The notes: generated by a model from the letters alone, not told the origin. A DNA stretch of 7,202 nt from an uncultured Clostridia bacterium (GCA_934167135.1 CAKPKI010000088.1:1-7202); one strand, 5' to 3'; positions 1 through 5,070 are shown, counted from the stretch's first letter. Translations and numbers: made by a program.

Positions 1-1
1 A

Positions 2-19
2 AATGAGGCATTTCTCATT
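2..19. other. Short perfect hairpin at the left window edge
   Basis: A 6-bp perfect stem (AATGAG/CTCATT) has a 6-nt loop. No T-tract follows it on the plus strand. The window edge hides what would follow on the minus strand, so it could be the terminator of a gene outside the window or a chance dyad. Nothing else coding is seen in bases 1-107. Confidence 0.25.
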
Positions 20-107
20 GAAGTATTAGCTTATTATTGTAGTTCGATATAGCAATTATATCTTTACATAATTTTGTGATATTTTTGTAATATGATTAAA
101 TTCCCAT

Positions 108-210
108 GTTTTTAACCAAAAAAGACTTGAAGCCAAGCAGGCTGTAATAATACTGTAATAAAAATTTAATATAAAATTTTTACTTTATATTTTAATAACC
201 AAAATAGAAA
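108..210 (+). repeat. Left terminal inverted repeat of the IS66 relic
   Basis: Aligned base by base with the reverse complement of 1327-1429 it gives about 10 mismatches over about 103 positions, with no gap needed. The best-conserved stretch is 119-152, which includes AAGCAGGCTGTAATAAT. Two TGTAA motifs lie 11 bp apart (143 and 154) and also occur in the right copy, so they may be transposase-binding subrepeats. The repeat is much longer than the roughly 15-30 bp usual for IS66 ends. Confidence 0.8.
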
Positions 211-270
211 ACACAATAATGTATTCATATGAGTTGAAATGCTTAATATAGATAATTATTGTGTTTTCTA
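205..270. other. 16-bp perfect hairpin upstream of the transposase
   Basis: Bases 205-220 (TAGAAAACACAATAAT) are perfectly complementary to 255-270, with a 34-nt loop. The hairpin lies just inside the left IS end, in the leader region upstream of the transposase relic. Many insertion sequences carry structures here that block translation or read-through of transcripts entering from outside. That role is inferred from position only. The final TTTCTACTCTTTT is a weak T-rich tail. Confidence 0.5.
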
Positions 271-321
271 CTCTTTTAAAGCAAAATATGGATAAAAATA
301 AGTATTTTAAGAATCTCATGA

Positions 322-348
322 TGTAATATTGTTGTAACACTATTGAAA
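322..348 (+). promoter_or_regulatory. 11-bp phased TGTAA-type repeats upstream of transposase
   Basis: TGTAA at 322, TGTAA at 333 and TGAAA at 344 are spaced exactly 11 bp apart. A TATTAT -10-like hexamer follows at 374-379. The arrangement resembles the larger array at 2442-2479 and direct-repeat sites of OmpR/PhoB-type regulators. It might equally be IS-internal sequence without regulatory meaning. Confidence 0.3.
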
Positions 349-408
349 CATGCATTTTTAAATCATTTGTGATTATTATATTGTCAACTAGAAAAGAGGT
401 GATTTTAT

Positions 409-1294
409 ATGATTTATTCTGAGCAACAATATAAAATGTTAGAGCAACAACTTAAAAAATTAAAAAAAGAAAATGAACTAAAAGAAAAAGAAATAAGACA
501 ATTAAAACAACAAAACAAACAAAAAGATGAAGTAATTCATGATTTAGATAGATTTAATTATCGTGGTCAATGTGAAACTTTAAAGTTAGAGAACGAAGAA
601 CTCAAAAAAAAAACTATCGATATACGAAGGAAAATTCTAGCTTGCGAGGATCAGCTTAAAAAAAGATAGTAGTAATGGTTGTAAACCATCATCAACAAAT
701 GGTTTTAAAAAAGTTGTCCAAAATAATCGTGTAAAATCAGATAGAAAGCCAGGCATAGAAAAATGACATAAAAGATCAGCACCACAAGTAAGTGCAAAGC
801 CAGATGAAACAATACATGTATCTATAGAAAATTTTATGAATTATCTATTAGAGCTAAGAGATACAGTAGATAATTATAAAATTCAAGGAAAGGAGTCGTT
901 TTCTGAGAAAGAATATAAAGAAGCAAAGGAAAAATATTTAGAATATCTTGATGCTTGGGATGAAGAGTTTAAAAAGAATTATAATTCAGATAAAGCCCAA
1001 TATTATAATAGTGAAAGATGTCTGAAAACAAGACTTAGAGAATATGTAGATGATCATTTAGGATTTTTAACAGATTTCAGAATTGACTTTACTAATAATC
1101 TGGCAGAAAGAGGATTAAGAAAAATAAAAACGAAATTAAAAATAGCTGGTGGATTTAGGAGTTTGGAATTTGCTAAATATTATTGTAATGCAATAAGTAT
1201 AATAGACACATGCAAAAAGCAGAATATGAATATTTTTGAGACTATAAAAAATATATTTATAGGCAAGAAAAAAATATTTGATTTTGTTTATTAA
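409..1294 (+). pseudogene. IS66 transposase (TnpC), frameshifted and internally deleted
   Basis: The gene starts with a good Shine-Dalgarno (AGAGGTGAT, 395-403) before ATG 409. Codons 1-86 form the Lys/Glu/Gln-rich coiled coil of the IS66 N-terminus. An A7 run at 658-664 then shifts the frame; with six As the reading continues as DSSNG.KPSS, the usual IS66 sequence after the leucine zipper. In that second frame a TGA at 764-766 replaces the Gly codon expected in the KPGxxKGHK motif. The zinc-binding region and most of the DDE domain are missing. From about 836 the frame resumes as the IS66 C-terminus, with NNLAERGLR (which carries the family's catalytic Glu), then KLKIAGGFRS and the final helix. 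The two catalytic Asp positions lie in the deleted part. Intact relatives are about 450-520 residues; under 300 codons remain here, so the gene cannot encode an active enzyme. Confidence 0.88.
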
Positions 1295-1327
1295 AAGAGC
1301 CTTTATTTTTGAAGTAAAAGCTCTTTT
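1293..1327 (+). terminator. Rho-independent terminator of the transposase relic
   Basis: AAAAGAGC (1293-1300) pairs with GCTCTTTT (1320-1327). The stem can continue inward through TTTA/TAAA after one mismatch, leaving a 9-nt loop. It begins at the transposase stop codon (1292-1294), and the 3' arm ends in TTTT. Confidence 0.65.
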
Positions 1328-1429
1328 CTCTATTTGGATTATTAAATTATAATGTAAAAAATTTATATTGAATTTTTATTACAATATTATTACAGCCTGC
1401 TTGGTTTCAAGTCTTTTTGGGTTAAAAAC
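1327..1429 (-). repeat. Right terminal inverted repeat of the IS66 relic
   Basis: This is the reverse-complement partner of 108-210, about 90% identical by eye. It overlaps the last base of the transposase terminator. The outermost matching bases are C1429 opposite G108. Confidence 0.8.
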
Positions 1430-1471
1430 CATTAACTAGTAACCCATAGTGGACTAAAATTTAAAAAATTA

Positions 1472-1500
1472 TTGACTTTTGCTTTTATTATGAGTATAAT
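1472..1500 (+). promoter_or_regulatory. Sigma-A promoter of the antisense RNA
   Basis: TTGACT (1472-1477) and TATAAT (1495-1500) are separated by exactly 17 bp. This is the best consensus promoter in the window. No open reading frame follows; a terminator does, about 60 bp further on. That pattern fits a short constitutively made regulatory RNA starting near 1507. Confidence 0.8.
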
Positions 1501-1506
1501 AATTAT

Positions 1507-1595
1507 AGAAGACAAATACCACAGAAATGTGGCATGTCCGGTTAAGAATATATTAAGAATACATCTCTAACGGCCAAGCAGAGATGTGTTTTTTT
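1507..1595 (+). ncRNA. Putative antisense antitoxin RNA (type I TA, RatA-like arrangement)
   Basis: A transcript of about 89 nt is predicted from the promoter at 1472-1500 to the terminator T-run at 1589-1595. It has a 5' stem-loop (CCACA 1519-1523, GAAA loop, TGTGG 1528-1532), a direct repeat TTAAGAATA (1542-1550 and 1553-1561), and the terminator stem. It is fully complementary to the last codons and 3' untranslated region of the minus-strand hydrophobic peptide gene. The same geometry is known for RatA/TxpA and SR4/BsrG of Bacillus, where the RNA blocks toxin translation or promotes mRNA decay. Function here is inferred from layout; no RNA family could be searched. Confidence 0.68.
1561..1595 (+). 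terminator. Terminator of the antisense RNA, overlapping toxin C-terminal codons
   Basis: ACATCTCT (1561-1568) pairs perfectly with AGAGATGT (1580-1587) around an 11-nt loop, followed by seven Ts (1589-1595). On the other strand the same bases encode the last residues and stop codon of the small toxin-like peptide, so the stem also forms in that mRNA. The minus-strand version lacks a T-run and should terminate poorly. Confidence 0.8.
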
Positions 1596-1719
1596 CGTTG
1601 TCTAATTTTCTTATTGTAACAACAAGTGCTACAAATAAGGCAATAGCAACAACAGTTACTACTGCAAGTTCAATAAAAAGTATGTATATAAAAAGTAAAT
1701 AAACTTGTTCTAATAACAT
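1567..1719 (-). CDS. Small hydrophobic type I toxin-like membrane peptide
   Basis: This 50-residue peptide consists of a short N-terminus (MLLEQ), one long hydrophobic stretch at residues 6-36 rich in Val, Leu, Ile and Phe, and a charged tail (RKLDNEKN) ending SLLGR. One membrane segment followed by a basic tail is the architecture of Fst/TxpA/BsrG and Hol_Tox-like toxins, which damage the cell membrane when overproduced. The Shine-Dalgarno AGGAGG (1733-1728) lies 8 nt from ATG 1719, the preferred start. An ATG at 1725 is only 2 nt away and would add Met-His. A TCCT at 1744-1741 can pair with AGGA of the Shine-Dalgarno across a 7-nt loop, which could restrain translation. A dedicated promoter lies upstream, and an antisense RNA faces the 3' end. 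It is not recognised as a specific named toxin; the alternative is a harmless small membrane protein. Confidence 0.72.
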   Translation of the reverse strand: MLLEQVYLLFIYILFIELAVVTVVAIALFVALVVTIRKLDNEKNTSLLGR

Positions 1720-1788
1720 ATGCATCGCCTCCTCTCATGTAGGATAGCGAACATACCACACTCTGCATCTCTCTGTCTTCTAGCAAAT

Positions 1789-1816
1789 ATTATATCAAAT
1801 ATTTATCAAAAATCAA
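1789..1816 (-). promoter_or_regulatory. Extended -10 promoter of the toxin-like gene
   Basis: Read on the minus strand, TTGATT (1816-1811) is followed after 16 bp by TATAAT (1794-1789). A TGA directly before the -10 makes an extended TGnTATAAT element. Transcription would start near 1782, giving a leader of about 63 nt before ATG 1719. Confidence 0.68.
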
Positions 1817-1888
1817 GCGAACAGAACAAATATTTTCAAATTATTCTCATTAATGGTTACAGTTCAGGTGTGTTAATGTCAATAAGGA

Positions 1889-1943
1889 AATGTACAAAAT
1901 TTTGAATTTAGTTATGTACAATTTTGTACATTATTAAATTCAA
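1889..1943. repeat. Overlapping inverted repeats with TGTACA motifs
   Basis: AATGTACAAAATT (1889-1901) is perfectly inverted at 1920-1932. A second, mutually exclusive 9-bp pair is TTGAATTTA (1902-1910) with TAAATTCAA (1935-1943), and TGTACAA...TTGTACA forms a third dyad at 1915-1930. TGTACA occurs three times. This could be a repressor operator or a switching RNA structure. It lies about 75 bp upstream of the toxin promoter, with no gene reading across it. Confidence 0.4.
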
Positions 1944-1984
1944 GTTTCTTCTGCAAATATTAATTTTTTTCTGGGTATTGCTTT

Positions 1985-2016
1985 AGTGAAAAACGGAGTA
2001 AAACATGTTTTTCACT
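1985..2016. terminator. 10-bp hairpin, possible bidirectional terminator
   Basis: AGTGAAAAAC (1985-1994) pairs perfectly with GTTTTTCACT (2007-2016) around a 12-nt loop. A TTTTAATT tail follows on the plus strand; the minus strand gives only AAAG. No gene clearly ends here, so it may be a leftover of a lost gene. The surrounding 1820-2090 holds no open reading frame that I can support. Confidence 0.4.
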
Positions 2017-2090
2017 TTTAATTATACTACATTTACATAATTTTCTCTTTTTTTTTAACTATGCTCTCATAATTTCTAATCATTCAAAAT

Positions 2091-2120
2091 AAAAAAGAAC
2101 TACTAACTTTATAATTAGTA
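2091..2120 (-). terminator. Weak minus-strand terminator after the deacetylase fragment
   Basis: On the minus strand TACTAA (2120-2115) pairs with TTAGTA (2106-2101), followed by GTTCTTTTTT. The stem is short and AT-rich. It lies about 60 bp beyond the stop codon of the truncated deacetylase fragment and would end its transcript. Confidence 0.4.
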
Positions 2121-2177
2121 ATCCTTCTTAAAACCCTAAAATAACTTGTTTTTTATTTTCTATCACAAAAGTAATTG

Positions 2178-2372
2178 TTACCAAGCACAATTCATAGTAA
2201 ATGCAATTTTAGTTTCATTCGTTTGTACATTATAAATAGGCAAATACTTTTCAGGAGCAGAAGTTGGAATAGTCTTTAGTCTTCCAACATTAGCAACAGC
2301 AATCAACACAGCCACAGTCAAAACAGATACAACATATGTTTGAATTTTTTCTTTATTAAATATAAGAAACAT
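2178..2372 (-). pseudogene. N-terminal fragment of a PdaB-like polysaccharide deacetylase
   Basis: The fragment has 64 codons. Residues 1-10 (MFLIFNKEKI) precede a membrane anchor at about 11-29, a short linker, and LPIYNVQTNETKIAFTMNCAW, which stops directly after Trp. In sporulation-type polysaccharide deacetylases this stretch (L-P-I-Y-x-V-x-T, then the K-x-x-A-x-x motif 1 strand ending AW) leads into the NodB catalytic domain of about 180 residues, which is absent here. One other frame just downstream reads TITFVIEN, reminiscent of the family's TFFVxG(E)N strand, so a deletion may have removed what lay between. The ribosome site is intact (GGAGG at 2384-2380, 7 nt from ATG). It could still be translated as a small membrane protein, but a truncated gene is the simpler reading. 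Confidence 0.6.
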
Positions 2373-2441
2373 AAAAAAACCTCCATTTTCTAATAAATAT
2401 TATTCACAATTTAACTTTTTATTCAAAAAGGCAACAATGTT

Positions 2442-2485
2442 TGTAATATTTTTGTAACAAAAATGTAATATAAATGTAATACACA
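2442..2485 (+). promoter_or_regulatory. Four 11-bp phased TGTAA repeats, likely response-regulator box
   Basis: TGTAA occurs at 2442, 2453, 2464 and 2475, exactly one 11-bp step each. On the minus strand these read ATTACA or GTTACA with 5-bp spacers. Known PhoP/PhoB-type winged-helix regulators bind direct repeats at 11-bp spacing (PhoP: TTAACA-like with about 5-bp spacers). The last unit covers the -35 position of the metallopeptidase promoter, where an activator would replace a poor -35. The regulator identity is inferred from spacing and sequence resemblance only. Confidence 0.5.
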
Positions 2486-2508
2486 TTTATGACAAAATAT
2501 TGTATAAT
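2480..2508 (+). promoter_or_regulatory. Promoter of the HExxH protein gene
   Basis: A perfect -10 (TATAAT, 2503-2508) is preceded at 17 bp by a poor -35 (TACACA, 2480-2485). This is the pattern expected for an activated promoter, and it abuts the phased TGTAA array. The predicted start near 2515 gives a leader of about 40 nt. Confidence 0.55.
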
Positions 2509-2554
2509 TAATTTGACGAAATTTTATAAATAAAGTCAAAAAATGGAGGATACA

Positions 2555-3637
2555 ATGAGCATCGAATCTGATTTACGAAAAGATGGAATAAAAGTAGTAG
2601 ATATACTTGACACAGTATCAGTAAATCAAATCGCACATGATATTGCAACAAAGTTGTGTAACACATTTCCAGAACTTTGTTTTAATGAAAGCGATTTATT
2701 TTCAAAACTTTCTAAATTAGGAATGTATAGAGCAACAATGCCAGAAGGAATGGCAGAAGCTAACTACTTTTACAAAAACACATCAATATATTTTAATGAA
2801 AAGATTGCCATAGAAGATTTAGAAGAATTTGCAATTCATGAATGTATTCACTATATTCAGGAAGTTAAAGATAAAAAAAACAATCTTGTTAGAATGGGTT
2901 TATGTAATTTTGACAACTTCAAAATTGTCGGAATGGGTCTAAACGAAGCAGCAGTTCAATATGCAACTTCAAAAATAATAGGAATTGACAAAGACTATGT
3001 AAAATATTTTGGAGTTTCATTTAAAACAATTAGTCCATCATATTACCCATTAGAATGTAACCTAATTGAGCAAATGGCATATATAGCAGGAGAAACAAAT
3101 TTATATGATAGCACTTTTACTAGTAATGACAAGTTCAAAAATGAGTTTATTAAATTAACTTCTGAAAAAACTTATGATAATATAGAATACTATGTTGACC
3201 AAATTTTGGAACTTGAAGAAAAAATAATAAAACTAAACAATAAATCTTCAGCTTATGATGAAAGAAATAAAACTGTAGAAAAACTAACATTAAAAATAGA
3301 TAATTGCAAAACTAAGATTTCTGAATATTTTGAAAAAGCTCAAAATTTAATGATTCAAAGTTTTTTTGATAAAGCTTTTAGAAATATAAGCAATTTAGAA
3401 GAACTAGACAATTATAGAAGAAAATTAGAACATTACGGAGAGTTAATTGGTCGTACAGATAATTACACTTTCTTTGATGATTACTATACAGAAAAGATGT
3501 CACAATTAGAACATAAATCAAATGTACTTGAAAATGGAGGCATCGAAACTGCTCTTGAATGTAAGAAACCTAATTTATTAGTTTCTTGGTTTAGAGCAAT
3601 AAAAAACTTCGTAACAGGAGAAAAAATACATAATTAA
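2555..3637 (+). CDS. Putative HExxH zinc metallopeptidase, uncharacterised family
   Basis: The protein has 360 residues. HECIHYIQ at residues 95-102 is a clear HExxH zinc motif. About 30 residues on, GLNEAAVQY (Glu131) is a good candidate for the third zinc ligand, as in gluzincin-type peptidases with a downstream Glu. ECNLIEQMAYIAGE (about 167-180) adds conserved-looking acidic residues. Residues 211-266 are Lys/Glu/Leu-rich and likely coiled coil. No signal peptide or membrane segment is obvious, so it is probably cytoplasmic. An ATG at 2543 is in frame, but its GGAGGA (2545-2550) is the ribosome site of ATG 2555, so 2555 is chosen; the longer form would add four residues. I do not recognise a named family, and the substrate is unknown. 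It is a single-gene unit behind a putative activator site. Confidence 0.72.
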   Translation: MSIESDLRKDGIKVVDILDTVSVNQIAHDIATKLCNTFPELCFNESDLFSKLSKLGMYRATMPEGMAEANYFYKNTSIYFNEKIAIEDLEEFAIHECIHYIQEVKDKKNNLVRMGLCNFDNFKIVGMGLNEAAVQYATSKIIGIDKDYVKYFGVSFKTISPSYYPLECNLIEQMAYIAGETNLYDSTFTSNDKFKNEFIKLTSEKTYDNIEYYVDQILELEEKIIKLNNKSSAYDERNKTVEKLTLKIDNCKTKISEYFEKAQNLMIQSFFDKAFRNISNLEELDNYRRKLEHYGELIGRTDNYTFFDDYYTEKMSQLEHKSNVLENGGIETALECKKPNLLVSWFRAIKNFVTGEKIHN

Positions 3638-3781
3638 CAAAAGATTTTAAAGTACAAATGAAAAATTTACAAAAGATAACTATACAAATGATTTTTTGCA
3701 AGTTATATTTACAAAAGATGATTATACAAATGATTTTAATAAACAAAAGATAAACTTTACAAAAGATATCATACAAAGGAT
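3637..3781 (+). repeat. Degenerate array of nine ACAAAnGAT motifs
   Basis: ACAAAAGAT or ACAAATGA-like units begin at 3637, 3654, 3669, 3684, 3711, 3726, 3743, 3759 and 3773. The steps are 14-17 bp with one of 27 bp. Larger units partly alternate, with ACAAAAGAT followed by ACAAATGATTTT. The array starts at the last base of the upstream stop codon and runs to the terminator, so it lies in the 3' untranslated region. No frame gives a convincing protein across it. Confidence 0.6.
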
Positions 3782-3782
3782 A

Positions 3783-3808
3783 AAAAGTCGACTATGTCGA
3801 CTTTTTTT
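3783..3808. terminator. Bidirectional terminator between convergent genes
   Basis: AAAAGTCGAC (3783-3792) and GTCGACTTTT (3796-3805) form a perfect 10-bp stem with a TAT loop. Seven Ts (3802-3808) follow on the plus strand and five on the minus strand (3786-3782). It ends both the HExxH gene transcript and the opposite GltD-like gene, whose stop codon lies in the T-run. Confidence 0.88.
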
Positions 3809-5054
3809 AATTCAAATATTCCATTATTGAATATGCAGAATCCCTTCCAGATCGTCCTGCCCAGGCAACAGTTCCTTTTGCACCAGCAATATCTCCTCCA
3901 GCAAAAATCTTATTGTTTGATGTTCTATTATTTTCATCAACATATATGCGTCCCCATTCATTTAGTTTTAATCCTAAATTATTCACAAAACTATCAGGTT
4001 CAGAACCCAATGCCATAATTACATAATCTATATCCACAACATAATTGCTATCAGGAATATTTACAGGAACTTTCCTACTTTCTCCTTCTTTTTGAACAAG
4101 TTCTGTTTTTATTAATTCTATTTGCTCTACTTTATTATTACCTAAAATTCTTACAACATTATTCTGGAAAAGAAATTCTATTCCTTCTTCTTTTGCTTCT
4201 TTAATTTCTTTTTCTTCTGCTGGCATTTGCTCCTCTGCTCTTCTATATATTACTTTTACTGATTGTGCTCCTAATCTTTTAATAGTTCGAGCACAATCCA
4301 TTGCAACATTTCCACCTCCAATTATTGCAACATTTTTGTTTGTATATATTGGGTGTGTTTGGTTTTCTAACAATTGATTGCCACCAAATACTCCTGGCAA
4401 GCCTTCACCTTCTACTCCCATTTTTGTTGTTATATTTGCTCCAAAGGCTAAAAATATAGCATCGTATTTATCTTCCAAATCTTTTAATGTAAAATCTTTT
4501 CCTAATTCACTGTTATATTTTACATCAAGTCCTAGGTCTATTATTTTTTGCACAGTCTTTTTAACAATTTCTTTTGGTAGTCTAAATTCTGGTATTCCAT
4601 GAACCAATAGTCCACCTAAATAACCGTATTTTTCATACATTGTTACAGAATATCCATTTTTTAATAAAAATGCCCCCGCTGTTAGTCCAGCTGGACCACC
4701 ACCTACAATTGCTATTTTTTTATTAATATTATCTTTATTTTTTATTGGAATATTGTACCCTTCTTTTATAGATCTATCTCCTATAAAAGCCTCCATTTCT
4801 CCAATGCTTACTGGGTTTGATTTAATTCCCCTTACACATGAACCCTCGCATTGTTTAGTATGTGGGCAAATTCTTCCGCAAATAGCCTCTAATACTGTTG
4901 TTTCTGATAATATATCATATGCTTTTTTATAATCTTCTTCTTTTATTGCTTTTATAAAACCTGGTATGTTATTTCCTAAAGGGCAACCCCTGTTTGAACA
5001 TGGTTTTACTGGACAATTTAAACAATATTCTGATTTTTCTTTTATCTCTTTCAA
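3807..5054 (-). CDS. GltD-like NAD(P)H-dependent flavoprotein oxidoreductase
   Basis: This 415-residue member of the glutamate synthase small-subunit family moves electrons between NAD(P)H, FAD and iron-sulfur centres. The N-terminus has two Cys groups (C11, C14, C19, C24 and C59, C63, C69, C73) typical of the Fer4_20 domain that binds two [4Fe-4S] clusters. Residues 113-123 (IAIVGGGPAGL) bind FAD, 244-256 (VAIIGGGNVAMDC) bind NAD(P)H, and 383-407 carry the closing FAD motif (AGGDIAGAKGTVAWA). Glutamate synthase small subunits are usually about 460-490 residues. No large subunit or NfnA-like partner is adjacent, so it may work alone or with a distant partner. The preferred start is TTG 5054, 4-5 nt after AGGTGAG (5065-5059). 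A GTG at 5063 gives 418 residues but lies inside that ribosome site. The enzyme class is secure, the substrate is not. Confidence 0.88.
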   Translation of the reverse strand: MKEIKEKSEYCLNCPVKPCSNRGCPLGNNIPGFIKAIKEEDYKKAYDILSETTVLEAICGRICPHTKQCEGSCVRGIKSNPVSIGEMEAFIGDRSIKEGYNIPIKNKDNINKKIAIVGGGPAGLTAGAFLLKNGYSVTMYEKYGYLGGLLVHGIPEFRLPKEIVKKTVQKIIDLGLDVKYNSELGKDFTLKDLEDKYDAIFLAFGANITTKMGVEGEGLPGVFGGNQLLENQTHPIYTNKNVAIIGGGNVAMDCARTIKRLGAQSVKVIYRRAEEQMPAEEKEIKEAKEEGIEFLFQNNVVRILGNNKVEQIELIKTELVQKEGESRKVPVNIPDSNYVVDIDYVIMALGSEPDSFVNNLGLKLNEWGRIYVDENNRTSNNKIFAGGDIAGAKGTVAWAGRSGRDSAYSIMEYLN

Positions 5055-5070
5055 TTTTCTCACCTATAAT

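Larger units (their letters stand above)
108..1429 (+). mobile_element. Degenerate IS66-family insertion sequence
   Basis: This element of about 1.3 kb is bounded by long imperfect terminal inverted repeats and contains a broken IS66 transposase gene. Typical IS66 elements are about 2.5 kb and often carry tnpA and tnpB accessory genes before tnpC. Here only tnpC remnants remain, so it is an internally deleted derivative. No convincing 8-bp target duplication is visible: bases 100-107 and 1430-1437 do not match. The boundaries are therefore set only by where the inverted repeats stop matching. It could be mobilised in trans only if an intact relative exists elsewhere in the genome. The right end stops about 40 bp before the promoter of the antisense RNA of the neighbouring toxin locus. 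Confidence 0.82.

Noticed and set aside
658..669. Programmed frameshift at the A7 run of the transposase
   Set aside because: A stop codon follows in the second frame at 764 and most of the catalytic domain is deleted, so a programmed shift would yield no working enzyme.
100..1437. 8-bp target-site duplication flanking the IS66 relic
   Set aside because: Sequences just outside the inverted repeats do not match at any reasonable boundary placement.
1507..1595. Riboswitch or leader of a downstream plus-strand gene
   Set aside because: No plus-strand gene follows within 900 bp, and the RNA ends in a terminator opposite the toxin-like gene, so an antisense role fits better.
1720..1905. Plus-strand reading frame of 61 codons starting at 1720
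   Set aside because: It has no ribosome site, lies opposite the leader and promoter of the minus-strand toxin-like gene, and its protein has a random composition.
3591..3776. Minus-strand frame of 61 codons rich in Ile, Phe and Cys
   Set aside because: It arises from the AT-rich ACAAAnGAT array read backwards and overlaps the end of the HExxH gene; no ribosome site was found.
3637..3781. CRISPR array
   Set aside because: The repeat motif is only about 9 bp, degenerate and spaced 14-17 bp apart, far from the 24-40 bp repeats and unique spacers of CRISPR.
3794..4018. Plus-strand frame of 74 codons (and another at 4378-4602)
   Set aside because: Both are antisense shadows of the well-supported GltD-like gene and have no start signals.
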